From: Ralstonia mannitolilytica | GTDB taxonomy: Bacteria > Pseudomonadota > Gammaproteobacteria > Burkholderiales > Burkholderiaceae | Length of the DNA: 64,000 nucleotides | Reading direction: 5' to 3' | NCBI RefSeq assembly: GCF_905397375.1 | Contig: NZ_CAJPVG010000005.1 | Span: 124,001-188,000 of the forward strand | Shown here: piece by piece, positions 8,652-14,947 of the stretch | Position numbering within the stretch: the first letter of the stretch is position 1 | How the letters are laid out: the number at the start of each line of letters is the position of its first letter | Translations under genes and position numbers: made by a program | The notes under the pieces: generated by a model | Seen by the model: only the letters and a program-made list of their open reading frames with translations | The model's database searches: none | Told to the model about the DNA's origin: nothing

Positions 8652-9806
8652 ATGAGCCATCCCGACAACATTTCCACCCGCAGCGACCGCTACATCGGCC
8701 TGATGTCCGGCACCAGCCTGGACGGCGTCGACGGCGTACTCGCGGATTTCTCCGGCGACCACCCGGCCGTCCTGGCCGACGCCTACGTGCCCTTCCCTGC
8801 CGAGCTGCGGCAGCGCTTTCTGGACCTGCAGCACGCCGGTCACGATGAAATCCACCGCGAAGCCTTGGCCGCCAATGCGCTCGCCATCGTCTACGCCGAA
8901 TGCGTCGGCAGGCTGCTCGAGGGCACGGGCCTGACCGCACACGACGTGCAGGCCATCGGCGCGCACGGGCAGACGATCCGTCATCAGCCCGGCGCGCACG
9001 ACGGCATCGGATACACGCGCCAGACACAGCATGCTGCCGTGCTGGCCGAGCGTGTCGGCATCGACGTCATCGCGGACTTTCGCAGCCGCGACATCGCCGC
9101 GGGCGGCCAGGGCGCGCCGCTTGTGCCGGCCCTGCATCGCGCGCTGTTTGGCCTGCCGGATGCGTGGCGCGTGGTGTGCAACATCGGCGGCATCGCCAAC
9201 CTGACCGTGCTGCCCCCGCAGGCGTCCAATGCGCGCGACGCCGTGCTGGGCTTCGACTGCGGCCCCGGCAACGCCCTGATGGATTATTGGGTCCACAACC
9301 ACCAAGGCACCCGCTACGACGCCGACGGCGCCTGGGCGCGCACCGGGCGCGTGGACAAAGCCCTGCTTGCGCGCCTCAAGGCAGAACCGTTCTTTGCCGC
9401 CGCGCCGCCGAAGAGTACCGGTCGTGACCTGTTCAACCCGGCGTGGCTGCAGCAGTCGCTCGGCGATGCACTTGCCGCCGCACGCCCCGCAGACGTGCAA
9501 GCCACGCTGCTCGCCCTCACCGCCGGCACCATCGCCGATGCCGTACAGGCGCATGCGCCGCAAGCGACATCGCTGCTCGTCTGCGGCGGCGGTGCACGCA
9601 ACGGCGCGCTGATGGCCCACATCGGGCAGCAACTGCCGGGCGTGCAAGTCGCCCCGACAGACGACTTTGGTGTGCCAGCGCACCAAGTGGAAGCGCTCGC
9701 CTTTGCGTGGCTGGCGCGCCAGTGCGTACACCGCGTACCGGGCAATCTGTACACCGCGACCGGCGCCTCGGGCGGTCGCATTCTTGGCGCGATCTATCCG
9801 GCCTGA
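8652..9806 (+). CDS. anmK: Anhydro-N-acetylmuramic acid kinase
   Basis: Phosphorylates and opens 1,6-anhydro-MurNAc to MurNAc-6-phosphate during peptidoglycan recycling. It has 384 residues with the ASKHA-kinase layout: YIGLMSGTSLDGVDGV near the N-terminus, the adenosine-binding FDCGPGNALMD, and CGGGARNGALM near the C-terminus. There is no convincing ribosome-binding site, and a TAAGCT element at 8638-8643 ends only 8 bases before the ATG, so a very short leader is possible. It converges on erpA across a shared terminator. Confidence 0.96.
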   Translation: MSHPDNISTRSDRYIGLMSGTSLDGVDGVLADFSGDHPAVLADAYVPFPAELRQRFLDLQHAGHDEIHREALAANALAIVYAECVGRLLEGTGLTAHDVQAIGAHGQTIRHQPGAHDGIGYTRQTQHAAVLAERVGIDVIADFRSRDIAAGGQGAPLVPALHRALFGLPDAWRVVCNIGGIANLTVLPPQASNARDAVLGFDCGPGNALMDYWVHNHQGTRYDADGAWARTGRVDKALLARLKAEPFFAAAPPKSTGRDLFNPAWLQQSLGDALAAARPADVQATLLALTAGTIADAVQAHAPQATSLLVCGGGARNGALMAHIGQQLPGVQVAPTDDFGVPAHQVEALAFAWLARQCVHRVPGNLYTATGASGGRILGAIYPA

Positions 9807-9826
9807 GCACCCAAACTCAAGGCAAC

Positions 9827-9853
9827 AAAAAAGCGCACCCAGGTGCGCTTTTT
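9827..9853. terminator. Bidirectional terminator between anmK and erpA
   Basis: A stem of 11 base pairs (AAAAAGCGCAC with GTGCGCTTTTT, loop CCAG) has A-runs on one side and T-runs on the other. It can therefore terminate both convergent genes. Confidence 0.85.
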
Positions 9854-9872
9854 CCTTTGGAGCGAGGCCCCG

Positions 9873-10247
9873 TCAGACCGAGAACGACGAGCCGCAACCG
9901 CAGGTGGTCGAGGCATTCGGATTCTTGATGACGAATTGCGCGCCGTTGATGTCTTCCTTGTAGTCGATCTCGGCGCCCACCAAGTACTGGTAGCTCATCG
10001 AGTCGATCAGCAGCGTCACGCCATTCTTGGTCATGGTCGTGTCGTCTTCGTTGGTTTCTTCGTCAAAGGTGAAGCCGTACTGGAAGCCCGAGCAACCGCC
10101 GCCCTGCACGAACACGCGCAGCTTGAGCTCCGGGTTGCCTTCTTCTTCAATCAGTTGCTTGACCTTGTCCGCAGCGCTGTCGGTAAAGACCAGCGGAGCC
10201 GGAACCTCGTTCACATCGGGCGTGGCTGCCTGCGCGACTGCGTTCAT
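9873..10247 (-). CDS. erpA: Iron-sulfur cluster insertion protein ErpA
   Basis: A-type carrier that delivers Fe-S clusters to apo-enzymes. It has 124 residues from the ATG at 10247, which follows a strong AGGAGA site; nine further in-frame codons upstream are unlikely to be used. The three cluster-binding cysteines are in place: Cys52 in GGGCSGFQYG, and Cys116 and Cys118 in the CGCGSSF tail. The acidic EETNEDDT loop is typical of ErpA. The 127-base gap upstream (to 10374) must hold its promoter; a TAAAAT element is visible there but no clear -35. Confidence 0.95.
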   Translation of the reverse strand: MNAVAQAATPDVNEVPAPLVFTDSAADKVKQLIEEEGNPELKLRVFVQGGGCSGFQYGFTFDEETNEDDTTMTKNGVTLLIDSMSYQYLVGAEIDYKEDINGAQFVIKNPNASTTCGCGSSFSV

Positions 10248-10374
10248 GAAAATCTCCTGTGGGATACGTCTCAAACTTGCCTGTATTTTAAGCGCAAGCT
10301 TGAAATCGTGCCGAAGCCCCGGGTTTCAAGGGGGCATTGTGCGGTGCCCCAGCAACGGCTGGCACCGCGTGTGA

Positions 10375-10779
10375 TCAGTCCTGGTTCGAAGCCAGCTTGA
10401 GATTGGGCAGCAGCTTCACATCGCCAGGCGCCGCGTGCGTCAGCGTGCCCATGACGACCGCGCCCTGGTGCATCTCCAGCGCCGCGTATTGCACGTTGCC
10501 CTCGATGCGGGCCTTGGGCTGCAACTCGAGCAGTTCAGCCACATGCACCGGTCCCACCACCGTGCCGTTGAGGATCAGGTGCCCGACGTGCACCTCGCCT
10601 TCCACGCGTGCGCTGTCGGTAATGACGAGCATGCTCGGTTTGTCAGGGTCGCCGTAGACGTTGCCCTTGATCTCGCCGTCGATCCGCAGACCGCCCGAGA
10701 AGCGAAGGTCGCCTTCCAGCCTGGTGCGGGCGCCGAGCAATGTTTCAATCGCCAAGCCCTTCTTCTTGCCAAACAGCAT
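10375..10779 (-). CDS. Bactofilin family cytoskeletal protein
   Basis: Small polymer-forming protein of the bactofilin (DUF583) family. Members self-assemble into nucleotide-free filaments that localise cell-wall enzymes or other factors. It has 134 residues: a short basic N-terminus (MLFGKKKG), a hydrophobic-rich beta-helix core with repeating turns such as LRFSGGLRIDGEIKGNV and ARVEGEVHVGHLILNGTV, and a short C-terminal tail. It has a good AGGAG site and follows the DUF6776 gene by 42 bases, so the two are probably one transcript. Confidence 0.9.
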   Translation of the reverse strand: MLFGKKKGLAIETLLGARTRLEGDLRFSGGLRIDGEIKGNVYGDPDKPSMLVITDSARVEGEVHVGHLILNGTVVGPVHVAELLELQPKARIEGNVQYAALEMHQGAVVMGTLTHAAPGDVKLLPNLKLASNQD

Positions 10780-10821
10780 CGTCGACTCCTCTTTTTGTAC
10801 TGTTCCGACAGGACGTGCCCG

Positions 10822-11577
10822 TCAGATGGAAAAACTCTGGCTCGCCTTGATCTTGCCGTTCTGCAGCACCTTCACCATCACCGACTGCACCGTGGTGCCG
10901 GGTGGCACATCCACCCAACCTTCCAGGCGCTGATAGTGCGTGAGCTTGACGCGGGTAGTGGCTGCAGCCGACCCGCTCGCCGCCCCACCCGGGAAATCGA
11001 TCGTAGCAGGTTTGCCCGCCTGTACCACGTTCAACGTCAGCGCCAATTGCCCCTGGAATTCGGAGACCGGGGCAAAGGCCTTGCCGCCGCCCTGCATCAG
11101 CAACACGCGAAAGCGCAGGCGCGTAGGCTGGGCTTCATCCGGTGCAATGCGGAAGCTGCGCACGTAGATGCCGGCGGAGTTGGTCGGCGCGGGCAGCAGG
11201 CTGTCGAAGAACGCCAGATCTTCTTTCAGTTGCGCGTTCTCGGTCTCGAGCGCCTTGAGTTGCTCGGCCATCTGCGCCTGCGCCCCTTCGGCAATACCCA
11301 GACGGGCATCCACGGTGCCCGCCGACGCGGCCAGCTTGTCGCGCTCGGCCTGCACCGCAGCCAACTTCGCGGTCAGTTCGCGGTTCATCGCGCGCAGGTC
11401 GCTGTCGTGCGGCCCCGTCAGACGGCGGCCCTCCTCGAACGCCCACAGCGCTGCTGCCGCCGCCAAGCCAAGCACCACCGCAATCAGCAGAACCGTCACC
11501 GGCCATGGCAGGCGTGAACGTACGGTCACGTTCGGAGCGAGCACGGAAGCGCGGCGCAACAGGCGGCGCGCCTTCAT
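10822..11577 (-). CDS. DUF6776-type membrane-anchored coiled-coil protein
   Basis: Function unknown. It has 251 residues: a basic cytoplasmic N-terminus, one membrane segment at about residues 25-46, a coiled coil at about 60-125 (heptad-like runs such as ALETENAQLKEDLAFFDSLL), and a beta-rich C-terminal domain expected in the periplasm. The layout recalls proteins that connect the inner membrane to the envelope. It lies directly upstream of the bactofilin gene, so a joint role in cell shape or envelope organisation is plausible but is an inference from context only. Confidence 0.75.
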   Translation of the reverse strand: MKARRLLRRASVLAPNVTVRSRLPWPVTVLLIAVVLGLAAAAALWAFEEGRRLTGPHDSDLRAMNRELTAKLAAVQAERDKLAASAGTVDARLGIAEGAQAQMAEQLKALETENAQLKEDLAFFDSLLPAPTNSAGIYVRSFRIAPDEAQPTRLRFRVLLMQGGGKAFAPVSEFQGQLALTLNVVQAGKPATIDFPGGAASGSAAATTRVKLTHYQRLEGWVDVPPGTTVQSVMVKVLQNGKIKASQSFSI

Positions 11578-11754
11578 GCGGCCACTCCCAGGCTCGCACT
11601 GCGGATCGAAACCGGCTTAGGCGAAACAGCGGATTGCATCATACGAACCAAACGCTGGCAAAGTGTGAATTGTAGTCCTGCGTGCATGTCGGAGCTGTTG
11701 CAAAGCGTAAGTGAGGGGCAGGACGCATCACATCATTTGAGTGAAGCCCACAAA

Positions 11755-11782
11755 ACAAAAAACCACACCCGAGGGTGTGGTT
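11755..11782 (-). terminator. Terminator after rpsI
   Basis: A stem of about 10 base pairs (AACCACACCC with GGGTGTGGTT) is followed on the minus strand by a T-rich run. It lies 24 bases beyond the rpsI stop. The rest of the gap to 11577 contains only a TATGAT-like -10 (about 11630, minus strand), perhaps for the DUF6776-bactofilin pair. Confidence 0.85.
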
Positions 11783-11805
11783 CTTTGCTGAAGCAGGAGC
11801 AGCGA

Positions 11806-12198
11806 TTAACGCTTCGAGAACTGCTTGGCGCGGCGGGCCTTGCGCAGACCGACCTTCTTACGCTCGACTTCACGTGCATCACGCGTCACCAGACCGGCCT
11901 TCGACAGGGCGGGCTTCAGCGTGGCATCGTAATCGATCAGGGCGCGGGTGATGCCGTGACGCACGGCCCCGGCCTGGCCGGTTTCACCGCCGCCAACCAC
12001 GTTGACCTTGATGTCAAACGTAGCTGCGTGGTTGGTCAGTTCCAGCGGCTGACGCACGATCATCAGCGAGGTTTCACGAGCGAAGTACTCGTTGATAGCC
12101 TTGCCGTTGACGATGATGTCGCCCTTGCCGGACTTGATGAAGACACGTGCCACAGCGCTCTTGCGGCGGCCGGTGCCATAGTTCCAGTTTCCGATCAT
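11806..12198 (-). CDS. rpsI: 30S ribosomal protein S9
   Basis: Small-subunit protein whose C-terminal tail reaches the P-site tRNA. It has 130 residues, the normal length, starting [20 protein letters not shown] and ending in the basic tail [11 protein letters not shown], with the conserved [15 protein letters not shown] segment. It follows rplM by 12 bases in the universal rplM-rpsI operon. Confidence 0.98.
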
Positions 12199-12210
12199 GG
12201 ATTAGGCCCC

Positions 12211-12639
12211 TTAGATTTCCAGCGCTTTCGGCTGCTGAGCTTCGTGCGGATGCGAGCCTTCGGCGTAAACCTTCAGCTTCTTGATCATCGCGTAGCCCAG
12301 CGGACCCTTCGGCAGCATGCCCTTCACAGCCTTTTCCAGGGCACGGCCCGGGAAACGCTGCTGCATCTTGCCAAACGTCGTTTCGTAGATACCGCCCGGG
12401 TAACCCGAGTGGCGATAGTACTTCTTGTCGGTCGTCTTGGCGCCCGTCACGCGCAGCTTGGCCGCGTTGATGACGATGATGAAATCGCCGGTATCGACGT
12501 GCGGAGTGAATTCGGGCTTGTGCTTGCCGCGCAGTCGGTGTGCCACTTCGCTGGCGACACGCCCGAGGACCTTGTCCGTCGCGTCAATCACGTACCAATC
12601 GCGCTTCACCTCATGCGGCTTTGCGGAAAAGGTCTTCAT
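12211..12639 (-). CDS. rplM: 50S ribosomal protein L13
   Basis: Early-assembling large-subunit protein. It has 142 residues starting MKTFSAKPHEVKRDWYVIDA, with the conserved GKHKPEFTPHVDTGD and FPGRALEKAVKGMLPKGPLG segments. It is the first gene of the rplM-rpsI operon, which ends at a terminator near 11770. A leader of nearly 190 bases precedes it. In enterobacteria L13 represses its own operon; whether this leader serves that purpose is unknown. Confidence 0.98.
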   Translation of the reverse strand: MKTFSAKPHEVKRDWYVIDATDKVLGRVASEVAHRLRGKHKPEFTPHVDTGDFIIVINAAKLRVTGAKTTDKKYYRHSGYPGGIYETTFGKMQQRFPGRALEKAVKGMLPKGPLGYAMIKKLKVYAEGSHPHEAQQPKALEI

Positions 12640-12862
12640 GATTTTTCCAAAATAGAGTCAGTGCCCGAGTGGACCCGTATCGCGCCCAGAGCTTGCGCTC
12701 AAACTGCTCACGAACGGATCGTCTTGCGGACGCCTGCGCAACCTCATGCAAGGTCGTCGCCGGCCCGCCTTCCCGCTTGTTGGTGCGGGCTCTCTGGATG
12801 TCTTCTCCGCGGGCAATCCGGAAAAGATTTCGATTGTACCTCGCGACGAGCCCTTGACACAA
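12640..12862 (-). promoter_or_regulatory. rplM promoter and long leader
   Basis: On the minus strand TTGTGT (12857-12862) and TACAAT (12833-12838) are spaced by 18 bases, a reasonable sigma-70 promoter placing the start near 12826. The transcript would then have a leader of about 187 bases before rplM. The leader contains a GC-rich inverted segment (GCCCGC near its 5' part against GCGGGAAGGCGGGC) and could host L13 autoregulation. Minus-strand open frames across this stretch have no protein character. Confidence 0.5.
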
Positions 12863-12892
12863 GGAAAAGGGCGCGTTCCCCGCACAACGGAC

Positions 12893-12925
12893 AAAAAAAA
12901 AACCCAAGCTATCGAGCTTGGGTTT
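12893..12925 (-). terminator. Strong terminator of the candidate small RNA
   Basis: An 11-base-pair stem (AAACCCAAGCT with AGCTTGGGTTT, 4-base loop) is followed on the minus strand by ten T in a row. It lies more than 250 bases upstream of rplM and does not follow any protein gene on this strand, which is what drew attention to the region. Confidence 0.9.
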
Positions 12926-13007
12926 GAATCCACCAAAGGAGGAGGGTGGAGGAGACACCTGCTGATCGGTTGACTTGGCGGGTTGCACCGCATCAACTGA
13001 TCCAATG
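12893..13007 (-). ncRNA. Candidate small RNA with an anti-Shine-Dalgarno loop
   Basis: About 115 bases lie between a sigma-70 promoter and a strong terminator, with no open frame that closes before the terminator. Three hairpins are seen in the minus-strand RNA. (1) 12964-13002: GAUCAGUUGA pairs with UCAACCGAUC (one mismatch) and encloses a GCGG/CCGC stem with loop UGCAAC. (2) 12929-12950: a 6-base-pair stem (UCCACC/GGUGGA) presents the 10-base loop CUCCUCCUUU, nearly the 3' end of 16S rRNA and complementary to AGGAGG. (3) The terminator. This three-hairpin layout with an exposed C/U loop is typical of trans-acting small RNAs that block ribosome-binding sites. A free-standing attenuated rplM leader is the alternative. 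Expression has not been shown. Confidence 0.6.
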
Positions 13008-13013
13008 GTGCAA

Positions 13014-13041
13014 ATTATACCCATTTCTGGGGCACGCGCAA
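13014..13041 (-). promoter_or_regulatory. Sigma-70 promoter of the candidate small RNA
   Basis: Minus strand: -35 TTGCGC (13036-13041), 16-base spacer, perfect -10 TATAAT (13014-13019), giving a start near 13007. The start region is flanked by inverted heptamers TTGCACC (12983-12989) and GGTGCAA (13007-13013), which might be an operator. Confidence 0.7.
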
Positions 13042-13047
13042 GGAAAT

Positions 13048-13076
13048 TTGCACTACGAAATCGCATCCCGTAATGC
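13048..13076 (+). promoter_or_regulatory. Possible divergent promoter toward osmC
   Basis: Plus strand: -35 TTGCAC (13048-13053), 17-base spacer, -10 TAATGC (13071-13076), start near 13083. It is back to back with the small-RNA promoter; the two -35 boxes are 6 bases apart. Two short palindromes follow, TCGCTAGCGA (13096-13105) and TTACATGTAA (13130-13139). Confidence 0.35.
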
Positions 13077-13104
13077 GGAAAGCAGATAGGAGCACTCGCT
13101 AGCG

Positions 13105-13230
13105 ATGAAACTCCATATATATCAATTACTTACATGTAACGTCGAGCGTCGCGTCCGCGAAACACTAGAGCGGCCCCTCGAAATTCGGGTCGTTTTTGGT
13201 GCGGCAGCCGCGGGTTGCACCTTTTCTTGA
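13105..13230 (+). CDS. Possible 41-codon leader ORF (very uncertain)
   Basis: An ATG 12 bases after GGAG opens a 41-codon frame (MKLHIYQLLTCNVERRV at the N-terminus) that ends inside a pair of hairpins at 13198-13238. Its first third is less GC-rich than its neighbours. No relative is recognised. It could be a leader peptide or simply chance; the only support is its position between a possible promoter and competing hairpins. Confidence 0.15.
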   Translation: MKLHIYQLLTCNVERRVRETLERPLEIRVVFGAAAAGCTFS

Positions 13231-13238
13231 AGGTGCCA
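13171..13238 (+). promoter_or_regulatory. Tandem and mutually exclusive hairpins upstream of osmC
   Basis: A moderate hairpin (CGGCCC/GGGTCG, 13171-13192) is followed by five T. Next, GGTGC (13198-13202) can pair with GCACC (13217-13221), followed by TTTTCTT, or the same GCACCTT can pair with AAGGTGC (13231-13237). The two folds exclude each other, as in attenuators. The remaining stretch to osmC at 13340 shows only a TACAAT element at 13290-13295 without a -35. Confidence 0.3.
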
Positions 13239-13339
13239 CTGTCAAGCCGGCCCGACCCTAATCGGACAGCGCGGGCGCGGGCCGCTGGCTACAATGTGGC
13301 ACTTCGTCGGCGCAGGCCGACTCCGCACAAGGATTGGAC

Positions 13340-13786
13340 ATGGATTGCACAGTGAGCTGGGCCGGCCCGGATGGCATGGCCTTTTTGGCGGAAACCGGCA
13401 GCGGCCACCTCGTCACCATGGACGGCGCACCGGACGGCGGTGGCCGCAACCTGGCACCGCGCCCGATGGAAATGGTGCTGCTGGGCACCGGCGGCTGCAC
13501 GGCCTATGACGTGGTGCTGATCCTCAAGCGCGGCCGGCAAGACGTGCAGGGCTGCAGCGTCAAGCTGCATGCCGATCGCGCCGAAACCGACCCGAAGGTC
13601 TTCACGCGGATTCACTTCACCTTTACGGTGACGGGGCGCAATCTCAAGCGGGAAGCCGTTGAACGTGCGATCCAGTTGTCGCACGAGAAGTACTGCTCGG
13701 CGTCGATCATGCTGGCCAAGACAGCCGAGATCACGCACTCGCTGGAGCTGGTGGACCTCGCCACGCAGCCGGGCGCATCGGAATAA
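13340..13786 (+). CDS. OsmC family protein
   Basis: Member of the OsmC/YhfA family, whose better-known members are thiol peroxidases that detoxify organic hydroperoxides; YhfA-like members are less defined. It has 148 residues from the ATG at 13340, with AAGGA just upstream. The fold signatures include RPMEMVLLGTGGCTAYDVV with one cysteine of the usual pair and the later LSHEKYCSASIMLAKTAEI with the second. Its stop lies only 5 bases from the 3' end of the facing RNase P RNA gene. Confidence 0.88.
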   Translation: MDCTVSWAGPDGMAFLAETGSGHLVTMDGAPDGGGRNLAPRPMEMVLLGTGGCTAYDVVLILKRGRQDVQGCSVKLHADRAETDPKVFTRIHFTFTVTGRNLKREAVERAIQLSHEKYCSASIMLAKTAEITHSLELVDLATQPGASE

Positions 13787-13790
13787 GAAG

Positions 13791-14130
13791 CGAAGCGGAC
13801 CGATAAGCCGGATTCTGTGCGCCGCGTGGCCGAAACCAGCGGCGTGACAACCATTCCTCTAGACCGGCTGTTGCCAGCCGGCTCAAGCTCCCTACCCGCA
13901 GACTCGGCGAGCCGCTTCATCGCCTGCTTACTTGGGATTGCTCCGGGTGGAGGTTACCGCGTTTCACCCTTCGCCCTGACCGAAGCCCGGGCGAAGACTC
14001 GTCTCTGTGGCCCTATTCCGCACGTCACCGTGGATGGTCGTTAGCCATCACCCTGCTCTATGGAGTCCGGACTTTCCTCCCCTTCCGCTCGCACGAGGCG
14101 GCGCAAGCAGCGGTTGTCTGGTCCGCTTCG
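13791..14130 (-). ncRNA. rnpB: RNase P RNA (class A)
   Basis: Catalytic RNA of RNase P, which matures the 5' ends of tRNAs. On the minus strand the universally conserved core GAGGAAAGUCCGGACUCC (around 14062-14080) lies near the 5' end, and ACAGAAUCCGGCUUAUCGG closes the 3' end. The terminal helix P1 forms from GAAGCGGACC at the 5' end and GGUCCGCUUC at the 3' end, which sets the ends to within a few bases. At about 340 bases it has the usual size. No terminator hairpin follows; the 3' end is 5 bases from osmC. Confidence 0.97.
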
Positions 14131-14139
14131 CGAGGCGCG

Positions 14140-14145
14140 AGTCTA
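14140..14145 (-). promoter_or_regulatory. rnpB -10 element
   Basis: TAGACT on the minus strand lies about 10 bases before the rnpB 5' end. Its first three bases are the TAG stop codon of the upstream DUF3025 gene, so the promoter is embedded in the end of that gene. A clear -35 is not seen. Confidence 0.5.
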
Positions 14146-14946
14146 GCACTGTTCAGGTAAGAATCGCCGCCGGCCCGGGCGAAAGACTGTCGTGTCCAGA
14201 TAGAAGCCGGCGTCTTCGTTGGCATCGCACCAACCCGGGATCCCCATGACGGGCAACGGGCGGAAATGGCGGGGCGCGAGATCGGCGTGCAGCAGTGTCT
14301 CGGCCAGCGCAGCGTCGAGCGAGGGGCGGTCCGCCGGCAACGCGGCCACCTGCACCGGCCACGCGTGGGCCGTGATCGACTTGTAAGGCGCGACCAGCTT
14401 TTCCAAGACTGCATGGCCGAACGGCAGAACCGCGCACGTGGCGCCCCACGCTGCCCTGCCCTCGACGAACAAGCCGCGCCAGTCGAACCCGGTCAGACAC
14501 CGCTCGGGCGCGTCTTCGGTGTGCAGAAAGATCAGGGCATTTTCGTCGAACAGCGTGGCGGCATCGCGAACGGTGCCGCGTGCCGCGCCAATCCCGTCCT
14601 GCGTGATCACCCGCGCCTGGCGCGCGTTGAGCGCTGCCTTCGCACGCGGCCAATGCAACCAGATCAGGGCGTTGAAAAAGTCGTGGAGATTGTCCCGGGT
14701 CGGCACCTCGCCCGTGGCGGCGATGTGTGCTTCGTAAGCGGTGCCGGCCGGCAGTGCATCTTGCCGGACGAAGCGCAGGGCATGACCGCTGCACGTGCCG
14801 ATTGCATGTGCCGCCGGCTGCGCGTTCAGTGCGTCTCGAAGATCGGCGCCCCGCGTGATTGCGTCTGCAAGCGGCGCGCCCACTGCAGCGAGCGGTGCGA
14901 AACCAGGATGCCACCAGTCGATCGCACCGAGATCAGCGGCCAGCAA
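14143..14946 (-). CDS. DUF3025 domain-containing protein
   Basis: Conserved proteobacterial protein of unknown function, 267 residues. Recognisable features are the DWWHPGFAPLA segment at the start, the DNLHDFFNALIWLHWPRAKAALN segment in the middle and PGWCDANEDAGFYLD near the end. The start is TTG, 1 base after the pyrC stop, with GGAAG about 12 bases upstream; no ATG or GTG lies close by in frame. No membrane segment or signal peptide is seen. Tight packing against pyrC suggests co-transcription and perhaps coupled translation. Confidence 0.8.
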   Translation of the reverse strand: MLAADLGAIDWWHPGFAPLAAVGAPLADAITRGADLRDALNAQPAAHAIGTCSGHALRFVRQDALPAGTAYEAHIAATGEVPTRDNLHDFFNALIWLHWPRAKAALNARQARVITQDGIGAARGTVRDAATLFDENALIFLHTEDAPERCLTGFDWRGLFVEGRAAWGATCAVLPFGHAVLEKLVAPYKSITAHAWPVQVAALPADRPSLDAALAETLLHADLAPRHFRPLPVMGIPGWCDANEDAGFYLDTTVFRPGRRRFLPEQC

Positions 14947-14947
14947 C

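Noticed and set aside
12901..12935. GTTTGAATCC near 12922 looked like a tRNA T-arm
   Set aside because: No acceptor or anticodon arms surround it; the bases belong to the terminator stem and the anti-Shine-Dalgarno hairpin.
12611..13066. Minus-strand open frames covering the candidate small RNA and rplM leader
   Set aside because: They run through the strong terminator, have no ribosome-binding site and no recognisable protein sequence.
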